Origin: CAZEAN01 sp964510225
GTDB lineage: Bacteria; Planctomycetota; Planctomycetia; Isosphaerales; Isosphaeraceae
Assembly: GCA_964510225.1 (NCBI GenBank)
Contig: CAZEAN010000052.1
Coordinates: forward strand, 1 to 41,249
Direction: 5' to 3'
DNA: 41,249 nucleotides
Shown: positions 1-8,600 of the stretch, in pieces
Layout of the letters: every line of letters begins with the position of its first letter
How positions within the stretch are numbered: the first letter of the stretch is position 1
The notes under the pieces: generated by a model
Database searches by the model: none
Seen by the model: the letters and a program-made list of their open reading frames with translations, nothing else
Told to the model about the DNA's origin: nothing
Position numbers and translations under genes: made by a program

Positions 1-219
1 TCGTGAATACACTCACGACCGCTCAATAACGCCGTGGGCAACCATCAAGCAGGATCTTGATCTTTCAGAACTCGCGATCAACCAATCCAAAGGTCCCACG
101 GCCAAAGCCCACATAACCCAACCCACTTGCGGTCCCATCAGCTACGAACCCAGCCAGTACCAAGCGACCAGGCTTTAGGTTCGAGCTGGACCGACGATGG
201 CTTCTCGAGTCCCACCGCC
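1..219. other. Leader region of sucB, no supported gene
   Basis: No complete gene is visible. A frame is open from base 2 to a stop at 176-178 without a recognisable domain, and a second frame stops at 27-29. Either could be the tail of a gene that begins outside the window, but nothing in them matches the C-terminus of a 2-oxoglutarate dehydrogenase E1, which is the partner expected next to sucB. A small inverted repeat (tcgtga / tcacga, bases 1-6 and 13-18) lies at the very edge. Confidence 0.4.
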
Positions 220-1503
220 ATGGCTCTTGTCGAAATTAAGGTTCCGAGCGTCGGTGAGTCGATTACCGAAGGAATCCTCGCCCGCTGGCTCAAGGAGGAT
301 GGCAGCGCGGTCAAGAGTGGTGAACCACTCTTTGAGCTGGAAACCGATAAAGCTTCAAACGAAGTCTTTGCCGAGTCCGATGGTTTGCTGAAGGTCCTGG
401 TCGAGGAAGGCGGCGAAGTCGAAGTTGGTGCGGTCGTCGGAACGATTGACACCAGTGCAGCGGCATCTGCGGCTTCAACCACGCACCCCGCTCCAAGTCC
501 ACCACCGTCGTCGCCCTCAGAATCTCCTCAGCCCTTATCAACGGGCAACAACACTGGATCCTCTCCGGTTGGTCAGGAAACCCCCGCGTCTTCATCGGCC
601 GGGATTCCGTCTCCCTCCGCTCGTCGCCTCGCTGCTCAAGAGAAGGTCGATTTGGGAACTGTGGACGGGAGCGGTCGGGGCGGTCGGATCATCAAAGAAG
701 ACGTGATCCGAGCCGTGGAAGCGAAGCAGGAATCAACCCCCGTTCGCGTTCCTGATCGATCGGCTCCGACTGAATCCCTGAAACCGGGTGCAGAATCTGG
801 AACGACCCGACAGCGACGGCAACGCCTCCCCTTAATCCGTCAGAAAATCGCGCAGCGGCTTGTCCAAGCGCAGCAAACTGCAGCGATCTTGACGACCTTC
901 AACGAAGCCGACATGTCCAAGATCATGGCGCTTCGGGGTCAGTACAAAGAACCCTTCAAGGAAAAACATGGGGTCGGTCTCGGCTTCATGTCCTTCTTTG
1001 TGAAGGCAACAGTGGAAGCCTTGAAGACGTTCCCAGCAGTCAACGGTTATATCGATGGGGACGAACTCGTATATAACGACTACTACGACATCGGCGTTGC
1101 GGTCAGTACAGACCGTGGTTTGATGGTCCCCGTGGTTCGTGACTGTGACCGGAAGACCTTCGCGGAGATCGAATCCACGATTCTTGGCTTTGGAAAGAAG
1201 GCTCGTGACAACAAGATTAGCGTCGATGACCTTCAAGGGGGCACGTTCACGATCACCAATGGCGGCGTCTTTGGCTCGCTTCTCTCAACCCCGATTTTGA
1301 ATGCGCCACAGAGTGGGATTCTCGGGATGCATACGATTCAGAAGCGGCCGGTGGCAATCAACGACGAGGTCGTGATCCGGCCAATGATGTACCTCGCGTT
1401 GTCGTATGATCACCGGATCGTTGACGGTCGCGAGGCGGTCAGTTTCCTTGTGCGGATCAAGGAATGTATTGAGAATCCCGAGCGGATGATGCTCGACATC
1501 TAA
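220..1503 (+). CDS. sucB: Dihydrolipoyl succinyltransferase (E2 of 2-oxoglutarate dehydrogenase)
   Basis: The 427-residue protein moves the succinyl group from lipoyl-lysine to CoA in the TCA cycle. An N-terminal lipoyl domain (about residues 1-80) opens with VEIKVPSVGESITEG and carries the lipoylated lysine at K44 in ETDKAS. A Pro/Ser-rich linker follows, then a peripheral-subunit-binding domain (PSARRLAAQEKVDL...GRGGRIIKEDV), then the catalytic acetyltransferase-like domain ending in the active-site motif DHRIVDG. The succinyl-type signature VPSVGES and total length fit SucB better than pyruvate dehydrogenase E2. An in-frame start at 127 would add 31 residues with no family similarity, so the ATG at 220 is preferred although no clear Shine-Dalgarno precedes it. 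lpdA follows 73 bases later and supplies E3. The E1 gene is not in the window. Confidence 0.95.
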   Translation: MALVEIKVPSVGESITEGILARWLKEDGSAVKSGEPLFELETDKASNEVFAESDGLLKVLVEEGGEVEVGAVVGTIDTSAAASAASTTHPAPSPPPSSPSESPQPLSTGNNTGSSPVGQETPASSSAGIPSPSARRLAAQEKVDLGTVDGSGRGGRIIKEDVIRAVEAKQESTPVRVPDRSAPTESLKPGAESGTTRQRRQRLPLIRQKIAQRLVQAQQTAAILTTFNEADMSKIMALRGQYKEPFKEKHGVGLGFMSFFVKATVEALKTFPAVNGYIDGDELVYNDYYDIGVAVSTDRGLMVPVVRDCDRKTFAEIESTILGFGKKARDNKISVDDLQGGTFTITNGGVFGSLLSTPILNAPQSGILGMHTIQKRPVAINDEVVIRPMMYLALSYDHRIVDGREAVSFLVRIKECIENPERMMLDI

Positions 1504-1576
1504 CTTATCCAGGGCGTCTTGGGCGTTCGACGGCGGATCGATCGGACGTCCCTGAGCCCGACTGAAAGGAAGTTCC

Positions 1577-2983
1577 GTGGCGGCTCCGTACGATCTGGTC
1601 GTGATTGGTGCGGGTCCCGGCGGCTATGTCGCCGCGATCCGAGCAGCACAGTTGGGGATGAAGGTTGCCTGTATCGAAAAGCGACCGAGCTTGGGTGGCA
1701 CCTGCCTGAATGTCGGTTGTATTCCAAGCAAAGCCCTACTCGATTCGAGCGAGATGTACGAACTCGCCCGAGAGCGGTTCAGCAAGCACGGGATCATGGT
1801 CAACAATGTTAGCCTCGATCTTGCTGCGATGATGAGTCGCAAAGATAAAGTTGTCGGTGAGTTGACTCAGGGCGTCGGTGGCCTCTTCCGGAAGAATAAG
1901 GTTGAACCTGTATTCGGAAGCGGCCGGATCACCGGTCCAAACTCAGTTTATGTCGCCCTCAACGATGGCGGCGAACGTACCCTCGAAGCAAATCATCTTC
2001 TGATCGCTACCGGGAGTGTCCCGGTCGAACTGCCGTTCTTGCCATTCGACGGCAAGATGGTCGTCGGTTCAACCGAGGCACTTGCCTTTGACAGAGTGCC
2101 GGAACACCTCGCCGTTGTTGGAGGAGGCTATATAGGCCTCGAACTCGGTTCGGTTTGGCATCGGCTCGGGGCCAAGGTCACCGTTGTCGAGTTTCTCGAT
2201 CGGATCATCCCGGTCGTTGATGGCGAACTCGGCAAGCAGATGTTTCGGATCTTGCAGAAGCAAGGACTCGAATTCAAGTTCGAGACCAAGGTCACCGGCA
2301 TCGAGATCCAAGGAGATCGCGCGCGTTTAAAGGCGGAGAGCAAAAACGGCGAAGCGGTCCAAATCGAATGTGACAAAGTCTTAGTTTCGGTCGGCCGTCG
2401 CGGCTATATCGAAGGGCTCGGACTCGAAGAAGTCGGCGTCAACTGTGACCCCAAAGCCGGGAAAGTGACCGTCGATCACCACTTCCGGACCAACATCCCT
2501 TCAATCTCGGCGGTCGGCGATGTGATCGCCGGTCCGATGCTGGCGCACAAGGCCGAGGAAGAAGGAGTTGCTTTTGCCGAAATCCTGGCTGGACTGCCAG
2601 GCCATGTCAACTACGAGACGATTCCGAGCGTCATCTACACTTGGCCGGAGATCGCAAGCGTTGGGATCACCGAAGAGCAAGCTAAGGAAAAAGGTTACGA
2701 CTACCGCGTTGGGAAAGCCCCCTTCATCGCGAATGGACGTGCGAAGGCGATGGATGAGAAAGATGGCTTCGTAAAGATCATCGCCGATGCAAAGACAGAT
2801 CGGGTCCTTGGCGTCCACATTCTCGGTCCGAGAGCCTCTGATATGATCGCCGAGGCGGTCACCGTGATGGAATTTGCCGGCTCAGCCGAAGACATCGCCC
2901 GAACCTGCCACGGGCACCCGACTCTCTCCGAAACCTTGAAAGAAGCCGCGCTCGCCGTTGATCAACGAACGATCAACTGCTAA
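1577..2983 (+). CDS. lpdA: Dihydrolipoyl dehydrogenase (E3)
   Basis: This 468-residue FAD enzyme reoxidises dihydrolipoamide with NAD+ for 2-oxo acid dehydrogenase complexes. The FAD-binding motif GAGPGGYVAAIRAA is at residues 11-24. The redox disulfide is C43/C48 in GGTCLNVGCIPSK. The NAD-binding motif VVGGGYIGLELG is in the middle, and the C-terminal His-Glu pair is in HGHPTLSE. Length is normal for the family. The start codon is GTG, supported by the Shine-Dalgarno AAGGAAG at 1566-1572. The gene sits 73 bases after sucB on the same strand, so both are probably one transcript ending at the hairpin at 3025-3061. Confidence 0.96.
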   Translation: MAAPYDLVVIGAGPGGYVAAIRAAQLGMKVACIEKRPSLGGTCLNVGCIPSKALLDSSEMYELARERFSKHGIMVNNVSLDLAAMMSRKDKVVGELTQGVGGLFRKNKVEPVFGSGRITGPNSVYVALNDGGERTLEANHLLIATGSVPVELPFLPFDGKMVVGSTEALAFDRVPEHLAVVGGGYIGLELGSVWHRLGAKVTVVEFLDRIIPVVDGELGKQMFRILQKQGLEFKFETKVTGIEIQGDRARLKAESKNGEAVQIECDKVLVSVGRRGYIEGLGLEEVGVNCDPKAGKVTVDHHFRTNIPSISAVGDVIAGPMLAHKAEEEGVAFAEILAGLPGHVNYETIPSVIYTWPEIASVGITEEQAKEKGYDYRVGKAPFIANGRAKAMDEKDGFVKIIADAKTDRVLGVHILGPRASDMIAEAVTVMEFAGSAEDIARTCHGHPTLSETLKEAALAVDQRTINC

Positions 2984-3024
2984 GGATCTCTCGGAATCAA
3001 TTCTAGAAGAACGCTCCTCCAGAG

Positions 3025-3061
3025 CCCGTCGTGATGCTCCAGTCTGGGGCAACACGACGGG
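3025..3061 (+). terminator. Hairpin terminator after lpdA
   Basis: A perfect 9-base inverted repeat, cccgtcgtg (3025-3033) and cacgacggg (3053-3061), encloses a 19-base loop and is followed by the T-rich stretch tcttgaactttgttg. It lies 42 bases after the lpdA stop. The loop is long and the T-run imperfect, so termination is likely but not certain. Confidence 0.55.
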
Positions 3062-3202
3062 TCTTGAACTTTGTTGGGTTGGTATTCGCGACCTGCTCGG
3101 CCACTTAACCACTACCCGCAAAACGCTTGTGACAATGTCCCCGTGCCGAATCTTAGAAGCGGACGATTGACTTCATTCGTGCCTCACCTGGAGACGCCTC
3201 CA

Positions 3203-3555
3203 TTACTTCTCATCGATCTGGATGTTACTCAGGCTCTCTTCATTCTTCGGCGAGTACGTGAGCCCGTACTCCTCTTTGAATACTTCTGAATGTTGGTCCA
3301 GCGTTCTCTCGCCATCGATGTAAATCGGAATTTCCAGGGCCTTGTTGAGATCGGCTTTCGGAGGCACGCCAAGTTCCGGTTCGACCAATTTGGCGTACTC
3401 GAACGCCGTCTCGGGAAGAGGGTGTTTCTTTTCGCCCGAACCTTTCCAGTCCGACCTCATTCCATCCAGATCTTTCCAGTCCAGCTATCCTTCAAGTCAA
3501 GCTTCTCTTTATAGTTTGAGTCCGACTTCTTCTCAGCAGCCTGGGTTGCATCCAC
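3203..3555 (-). pseudogene. Frameshifted remnant of an unrecognised gene
   Basis: Reading the minus strand, one frame from 3555 gives VDATQAAEKKSDSNYKEKL and continues to a stop at 3457-3459. A second frame, open from about 3484, gives MRSDWKGSGEKKHPLPETA from an ATG at 3460, then a stretch with LVEPELGVPP and LEIPIYIDGE, ending at 3203. The two frames overlap near 3460-3484, where an 11-base direct repeat (ctttccagtcc at 3442-3452 and 3472-3482) sits. The composition looks coding and the pieces read as one protein broken by a frameshift. The 'VEPELGVPP..DL..ALEIPIY' run vaguely resembles conserved exported proteins I recall from planctomycetes, without a known function. A genuine 85-residue gene at 3203-3460 is the alternative. 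Confidence 0.4.
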
Positions 3556-3587
3556 TCAATCACTTTCGCTTGGGTCGGATCGCCTCA

Positions 3588-4226
3588 TCATCTGTAGTTG
3601 GACAGCAAACTTGTCAGGGTTCGGGCTAGCAAGGGAAAGAAGTCAATCGACAAATCCTGAAGATCGTGAGCCTGCATGACTCGTCGCACATCTACTGATG
3701 GGTGAGCGAACGGCCACATCCCGGCAACGAGCGCATGATGTTGAAAAAGGAAATCTTTGGCCTGCTCGTCGCTGATGCTGGGAATAACTCCCTGCAACTG
3801 CTTAATAAATCGACTCAGTGGCGACAATAACGACTTCTTAAATTGGAGAAGGAAGGCGTCCGAGACATTGCGCTCCAGAACGAAGGAGAAAATTACCGAA
3901 AGACGGCAGAACCTCGGTCGGTGGCACAGGATTTCGCAGAGAGCCTCAGCAACACGAGCGGGATTAGGATGACGCATTCGTCCGAGTCGACTTTCGACCT
4001 CCGAGAGCCAGTCGTCAACCTCATTCTGGTAAAGTGATAAGAAGACTTCTTCCTTTGTATTGAAATACTGGTAGACGCTCGCCTTACCGATACCGGATTG
4101 TTTTGCCACATCGGTCATCGAGATTTCAGTAAATTCCTGAACGTCGAATAGTTCTCCTGCTGCACGCAGAATCGCCTTGACTCGTTCCGCCTTCTGTTCC
4201 GGTTGTCTCGCTCGTTGCCACTTCAT
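3588..4226 (-). CDS. TetR/AcrR-family transcriptional repressor
   Basis: This 212-residue protein has the N-terminal TetR helix-turn-helix (about residues 14-60): ILRAAGELFDVQEFTEISM followed by TDVAKQSGIGKASVYQYFNTKEE, with the typical 'VYQYF..KEE' end of the recognition helix region. The rest is a divergent, mostly helical ligand-binding domain. It is transcribed away from the short-chain dehydrogenase starting at 4352, with 125 bases between them. That layout is classic for a repressor controlling its neighbour and itself. The inverted repeat at 4258-4291 is the likely operator. The inducer cannot be deduced from sequence. Confidence 0.9.
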   Translation of the reverse strand: MKWQRARQPEQKAERVKAILRAAGELFDVQEFTEISMTDVAKQSGIGKASVYQYFNTKEEVFLSLYQNEVDDWLSEVESRLGRMRHPNPARVAEALCEILCHRPRFCRLSVIFSFVLERNVSDAFLLQFKKSLLSPLSRFIKQLQGVIPSISDEQAKDFLFQHHALVAGMWPFAHPSVDVRRVMQAHDLQDLSIDFFPLLARTLTSLLSNYR

Positions 4227-4257
4227 CCGAAAACTCTCGTTCTTGCCCTTGTTATCA

Positions 4258-4291
4258 GACTGGCGGTCGGATATATTGTCGACCGCGAGTC
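4258..4291. promoter_or_regulatory. Inverted repeat, candidate TetR operator
   Basis: Arms gactggcggtcg (4258-4269) and cgaccgcgagtc (4280-4291) match at 11 of 12 positions across a 10-base AT-rich spacer. A further half-site, cgccagtc, lies at 4322-4329 just ahead of the dehydrogenase ribosome-binding site. The repeat sits in the divergent promoter region between the regulator and the dehydrogenase. That position and its symmetry fit binding of a dimeric repressor, but no binding data are available here. Confidence 0.6.
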
Positions 4292-4351
4292 GGTTAAATC
4301 GTATTGCAAGCCCTCGTAACTCGCCAGTCGGCTTTGTCGAAGGGAAATGCG

Positions 4352-5176
4352 ATGAGTCAGAAGAGAGTTGTTCTCATCACTGGGGCGTCCTCTGGGATGG
4401 GCAAAGAGACGGCGTTCAAGCTGATTAATGAAGGACACACCGTATATGGAGCAGCCCGACGTATCGAGAAGATGAGTGAGCTGAAGGAGAAAGGCGGACA
4501 CGTCCTGCAACTTGACGTGACGGATCACGAGTCGATTAGGACGGTAGTTTCGCAGCTTCTTTCCGAGCAGAACCGAATCGATGTTCTAGTCAACAATGCA
4601 GGCTACGCCATTTATGGCGCTGTTGAAGATACGACCATCGAGGATGCTCGACGCCAATTCGAGGTCAATCTGTTTGGATTAGCAGAAATCACAAAACAGA
4701 TACTCCCCACGATGCGGACGCAGCGTTCCGGGACCATTATCAATATCACTTCGATGGGGGGCAAAATGTACACACCCCTCGGCGCTTGGTACCACGCCAC
4801 GAAGCACGCGTTGGAGGGATGGTCCGACTGCCTTCGTTTGGAGTTGAAGCAATTTGGAATCGATGTTGTGATTATCGAGCCCGGAATCATCCGGACCGAA
4901 TTTGGGAACGTGATGCTTGATCCGATGTTAGAGCGATCTGGTGATGGCCCTTATGCCGAATTTGCCAAGAAAGTCGCCAACGCTACACGGTCTTCCTACG
5001 AATCAGGTGGAGGGTCTTCCCCTTCGGTGATTGCGAAAGTGATCTCAAAGGCGATTGCGTCGAAGCGACCGAAAACACGCTACGCAGCCGGGAAGCTGGC
5101 TTGGCCCCTGATGTTTATGCGTAAATACCTTGGTGATCGCATCTTCGACTGGATCATAATGAGTCAGGTCAAATGA
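4352..5176 (+). CDS. Short-chain dehydrogenase/reductase
   Basis: This 274-residue classical SDR is an NAD(P)-dependent oxidoreductase of unknown substrate. It has the Rossmann motif TGASSGMG near the N-terminus, the NNAG motif (NNAGYAIYGA), a catalytic Ser in NITSMGG, and the catalytic YxxxK in WYHATKHALEG. The C-terminal part, with LEPG-like IEPGIIRTEF, fits the 'oxidoreductase with SDR fold' group often paired with TetR regulators. The ATG at 4352 is preceded by GAAGGGA at about 4339-4345. An in-frame start at 4304 would add 16 residues and overlap the promoter region. Expression is probably controlled by the divergent TetR-type protein. Confidence 0.92.
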   Translation: MSQKRVVLITGASSGMGKETAFKLINEGHTVYGAARRIEKMSELKEKGGHVLQLDVTDHESIRTVVSQLLSEQNRIDVLVNNAGYAIYGAVEDTTIEDARRQFEVNLFGLAEITKQILPTMRTQRSGTIINITSMGGKMYTPLGAWYHATKHALEGWSDCLRLELKQFGIDVVIIEPGIIRTEFGNVMLDPMLERSGDGPYAEFAKKVANATRSSYESGGGSSPSVIAKVISKAIASKRPKTRYAAGKLAWPLMFMRKYLGDRIFDWIIMSQVK

Positions 5177-5506
5177 CCACACTCAATCTTGGTTGAAACC
5201 CCATTTTCCTATCTTCAAAGTCCATTTGAACCCAAGCAAAGTTATTTGTAGGCAACCAATTGCAGACAAGTTACCGACTCAACTCTCTGTGAACAGGACG
5301 CCATTTGAACCGGGGGACATCAACGAGAAACGCTCTGATTCCAGGCGAAAAGGTCTACTGATGAGAACAGCGATGGGTGAGTTTGGGAAGGAATCGTCTC
5401 GACAAGATTCGGACTCGGGCTAGGATGACCAGGTTCGATTGTTCAGGGGCAACAACGCAAGGTCGAGATCCGGCGATTACTTATCTCGAAACGGGAGCGA
5501 TTGCTG
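5177..5506. other. Gap of 330 bases without a recognisable gene
   Basis: A short open frame at 5193-5423 has no coding-like composition, no ribosome-binding site and no recognisable domain. I see no terminator-quality hairpin and no convincing promoter. GGGAG at 5493-5497 is the ribosome-binding site for the next gene. Confidence 0.5.
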
Positions 5507-6613
5507 ATGCGCGTCTGGCTCGGTATCGGCTTGACCGCGGCCTTGATCCTGGCGGCAACACCTCCGGACGTTCTTTCAGAGGAAGCCCGTGCCTCCGAGA
5601 TCCTCAAGAGGATCAAGGCGCTCCAGATCCAACCATATGATTTCGAGCGTGCCGCCGACCCGTCCTATCGCAGCGACTTCGCTGAAGCACAACGTGCACT
5701 GAAGGTCCAACGAGCTGAGTTAATCGATCGGCTCGTCCAGGTTGCGCCTGATGACCACCCTGAATTGCCGTCTCTGTTAACCGAGCGTTGGCAGACTCTG
5801 GCAACGATCCCAGGGTCAGAACCAGGTCTCAATGCTGAACTTGAGCGGATCCTAACGACGAGATCCGGGCCTCCCGCGATTGAAGCAGCCTACTTCCGTG
5901 CCCTGATTGCGCTCGGAGCCTGGAAGACGACGCCGCAGACGGTGATCGATGCAATCAACGATTTCATCAGGCGAGCACCCGACGATGACCGCGGAGCCTT
6001 TCTTCTCTTTGAAGCCTCGGAGACGCTTCCGGGACTCTCGTCCGAAGTCCGGGAACAATTGCAGGCCCGAATCATTGAAAACTACTCGCAGACCGAGGCG
6101 GGATCAATTGCCAAGGGATTGTTGCGCCGGGCTCATGCGATCGGAGATCCCTTCGTTCTTCGATTCAATGACGCAATCACCGGGAAACCGATTTCGATCC
6201 TCGACGACCTCCGCGGTCAAGTGGTGGTTGTTTTCTTCTGGGCGACTTGGTGTCAACCATCAGTTCAGGATCTTCCCAAGCTGAACTCACTTCATAAGCG
6301 TTATCGACACGAGGGTGTTCGGCTGATCGGCGTTAATCTTGACTTCGATCCGGAGTTCGGCGGTCCAGATTTCGTCCGCGATTTTGTGGCATCCCAGGGG
6401 GTAACTTGGCCACAATATTATCAAGGAGAAGGATGGAAAAGTCCGTTTTCTCGATCGTGGGGAATTAACGAGCTTCCTACGATCTTCCTAATCGACCACG
6501 AAGGCCGAGTCCGCTCGACCGACGCTCGGGAACGCCTTGAGCCTTGGATTCAACAGCTCTTGGATGAGCGTCGATCCCAGCGAATCACCGATAGCCAATC
6601 GATCCTCCCTTGA
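5507..6613 (+). CDS. Exported TlpA-like thioredoxin-fold protein with CxxS active site
   Basis: The 368-residue protein begins with a signal peptide (MRVWLGIGLTAALILAATPP). A helical, repeat-like region follows (about residues 25-205). A C-terminal TlpA/AhpC-type thioredoxin domain starts near FVLRFNDAITGKPISILDDL. The redox site reads WATWCQPS: C249 is present but the second cysteine is Ser252. The cis-Pro segment is present as ELPTIFLID. Family members are anchored or periplasmic disulfide reductases. With one cysteine this one is more likely a peroxidase-like, mixed-disulfide or non-redox protein. A TTG at 5501 is in frame, but the ATG at 5507 has GGGAG nine bases upstream. Confidence 0.85.
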   Translation: MRVWLGIGLTAALILAATPPDVLSEEARASEILKRIKALQIQPYDFERAADPSYRSDFAEAQRALKVQRAELIDRLVQVAPDDHPELPSLLTERWQTLATIPGSEPGLNAELERILTTRSGPPAIEAAYFRALIALGAWKTTPQTVIDAINDFIRRAPDDDRGAFLLFEASETLPGLSSEVREQLQARIIENYSQTEAGSIAKGLLRRAHAIGDPFVLRFNDAITGKPISILDDLRGQVVVVFFWATWCQPSVQDLPKLNSLHKRYRHEGVRLIGVNLDFDPEFGGPDFVRDFVASQGVTWPQYYQGEGWKSPFSRSWGINELPTIFLIDHEGRVRSTDARERLEPWIQQLLDERRSQRITDSQSILP

Positions 6614-6941
6614 GAATCCACGGTCAGGACCGAAGAACTGAAAATGGGAAAAAGAATCAGCCCAGGGAGTGTCCTGATCGCCCCGCTGGAAGCGAATTCC
6701 GGCTGAGATCGCTTGCCGGTGGGTTACGAACTGGGCAGAGTAAAGAGATCGGCAGGTCTCAAACTCTTCGGCTCGGAACCTCGATCGACTATCATAGGAC
6801 GAGGTTCATGACCCAATCCGACACTTTTCATTCAACCTCGAACTGGCACCTGGCGGTGAGCTTACCCGTGACGAGCAGATTGATTCTCTGCTCGAATCCT
6901 TCGTATGAGAACCGCCACTGATCTGAGAGCGAGTAGTCGAC
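6614..6941. other. Gap of 328 bases upstream of sqdB
   Basis: A 103-codon frame at 6610-6921 shows no domain and no ribosome-binding site and is probably chance. The sqdB promoter must lie here. A TGGCAC at about 6844 resembles half of a sigma-54 site, but the GC element is missing at the required spacing. No structured RNA element is recognised. Confidence 0.45.
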
Positions 6942-8132
6942 ATGCGCGTGATCGTTATCGGTGGAGATGGATACTGTGGATGGGCAACGGCCCTCCACCT
7001 GGCGAATCGTGGCCATGATGTGGCAGTGATGGATAATTTCATCCGACGCCACTGGGACACTCAGCTCGGCATTGAAACACTCACGCCGATCGCACCGCTC
7101 AATCGACGGCTCGAGCGATGGGAACAGCTGACGGGTAAATCGATCGAAATGATGGTCGGCGATATCTGTGATTATTCTTACCTCGCCGAAACGATCCAGC
7201 GTTTCCAGCCTGATTCGATTGTCCACTTTGGTGAGCAGCGTTCCGCCCCGTTCTCGATGATCAACCGTGAGCGGACGGTCGAGACGCAAGTAAATAATGT
7301 TGTCGGCAACCTAAACATCCTCTACGCGATCCGCGACATTGTCCCCGACTGCCATTTGGTGAAGCTCGGGACGATGGGAGAATACGGAACGCCGAACATC
7401 GACATCGAAGAAGGCTACATTACGATCGAACACAACGGTCGGACCGATACGCTTCCGTACCCGAAGCAGCCCGGCTCGTTCTACCACCTCAGCAAGGTTC
7501 ACGATTCGCACAATATTCACTTCGCCTGCAAGATCTGGGGTGTCCGGGCGACCGACCTCAATCAAGGGGTTGTTTATGGTGTTCTGACTGATGAAACCGA
7601 CATGGACGAGCTATTGATCAACCGGCTCGACTACGATGGTGTCTTCGGTACTGCCTTAAACCGCTTTTGCATCCAAGCGGCGATTGGCCATCCGTTAACT
7701 GTCTACGGCAAAGGTGGCCAGACCCGAGGCTTTCTCGACATCCGTGACACAGTCCGCTGCATCGAAATCGCCGTCAATAACCCGGCCGATGCTGGTGAGT
7801 TCCGCGTCTTCAACCAATTCACCGAACAATTCTCAGTCGCTGACCTGGCCGAGAAAGTGAAAGAAGCCGCCGGTAAGATGGGGATCGAGGCCACTATCGA
7901 GCACTTCGATAATCCTCGGATCGAGCGCGAAGAGCACTACTACAACGCGAAGAACACCAAACTCCTCGACCTCGGTCTTCAGCCTCACTATCTCTCCGAT
8001 TCGCTTCTTGATTCCTTGCTCAACTTCGCACTCCGCTACCGCGATCGGGTTGATACCAAGGAAGTCCTCCCTCGAGTCACTTGGAAGAAAGGTGAAGTCG
8101 CTGGCGAGCCCGCCGGTGCTGTCACTGCCTGA
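6942..8132 (+). CDS. sqdB: UDP-sulfoquinovose synthase
   Basis: This 396-residue NAD-dependent enzyme converts UDP-glucose and sulfite to UDP-sulfoquinovose, the head-group donor for sulfoquinovosyl diacylglycerol (SQDG). It is recognised with high certainty. The N-terminus has VIGGDGYCGWATALHLANRG, followed by RRHWDTQLGIETLTPIAPL, VHFGEQRSAPFSMI, KLGTMGEYGTPNIDIEEGYI and PYPKQPGSFYHLSKVHDSHN. The catalytic residues of the SQD1 family are at T144, Y181 and K185. Length equals that of the cyanobacterial and plant mature enzymes. The ATG at 6942 is directly at the family N-terminus, and only a weak GAG-rich ribosome-binding site precedes it. The partner glycosyltransferase sqdX lies 3.8 kb downstream on the same strand. 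Confidence 0.96.
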   Translation: MRVIVIGGDGYCGWATALHLANRGHDVAVMDNFIRRHWDTQLGIETLTPIAPLNRRLERWEQLTGKSIEMMVGDICDYSYLAETIQRFQPDSIVHFGEQRSAPFSMINRERTVETQVNNVVGNLNILYAIRDIVPDCHLVKLGTMGEYGTPNIDIEEGYITIEHNGRTDTLPYPKQPGSFYHLSKVHDSHNIHFACKIWGVRATDLNQGVVYGVLTDETDMDELLINRLDYDGVFGTALNRFCIQAAIGHPLTVYGKGGQTRGFLDIRDTVRCIEIAVNNPADAGEFRVFNQFTEQFSVADLAEKVKEAAGKMGIEATIEHFDNPRIEREEHYYNAKNTKLLDLGLQPHYLSDSLLDSLLNFALRYRDRVDTKEVLPRVTWKKGEVAGEPAGAVTA

Positions 8133-8600
8133 TCCCCAACGATACAGCTTAATCAATGATTTGGTCACCTCGATACAACTTGTATCGAGGTGTACCAGTC
8201 CAAGCCATATTAAATAAACTTCACTGTCTTGACCAATAACGCACTTTTTGTGATGTACAGTCCCAGAATACAACGACTAACTTCCGGATTCTTCAGCATC
8301 CGGCTCTTACTGTGGCACCAACCTTTTGCCTAACGCATTCCGGCGAGTCATTCAACCGAAACCGTCTGTTGGATGTGGTCAGAGCTAGGGTAATGTCATC
8401 AAGCCAATGTTATAGAGATATGATGGACTAGAACGGAGCTGGAGCAGACAAGTTCAACGCCCAACTTTGGATTGAGATCACAGACGAACGATTTGAGACA
8501 AACCAAAGAAACCGACCGACGCTCACTCTGCGAGCATCAGTCGATCGTGAACTCTCAATGGTCAGCGGTTCAATCAACTTGGAGTAAATGGAAGCCGGGT
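8133..8600. other. Gap of 468 bases between sqdB and a convergent gene
   Basis: Apart from the palindrome at 8166-8192, I see no gene or RNA here. Short open frames in both strands have no ribosome-binding site and no domain. TGGCAC followed by TTGCC at about 8312-8331 resembles a sigma-54 promoter but is two bases too long between the GG and GC elements. Confidence 0.45.
8166..8192. terminator. 13-base perfect palindrome after sqdB
   Basis: Arms cacctcgatacaa (8166-8178) and ttgtatcgaggtg (8180-8192) are perfect complements around a single C. Four further pairs (8162-8165 with 8194-8197) form beyond a one-base bulge. It lies 33 bases after the sqdB stop. As RNA it would fold with about 11 pairs and a 5-base loop. 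No T-run follows, so it is either a factor-assisted terminator or mRNA stabiliser, or, given the near-zero spacer, a protein-binding palindrome. Confidence 0.5.

Noticed and set aside
127..219. Upstream in-frame extension of sucB
   Set aside because: The added 31 residues do not resemble any E2 N-terminus. The lipoyl domain starts exactly at the ATG at 220.
5193..5423. 76-codon open frame between the SDR and the TlpA-like gene
   Set aside because: No ribosome-binding site, no domain and non-coding composition.
6844..6862. TGGCAC element upstream of sqdB
   Set aside because: No GC at the minus-12 position at the required spacing.
6610..6921. 103-codon open frame upstream of sqdB
   Set aside because: Overlaps the previous stop, has no ribosome-binding site and no recognisable domain.
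8312..8331. Sigma-54-like TGGCAC...TTGCC
   Set aside because: GG and GC elements are 12 bases apart instead of 10, and no plus-strand gene begins within 1.5 kb.
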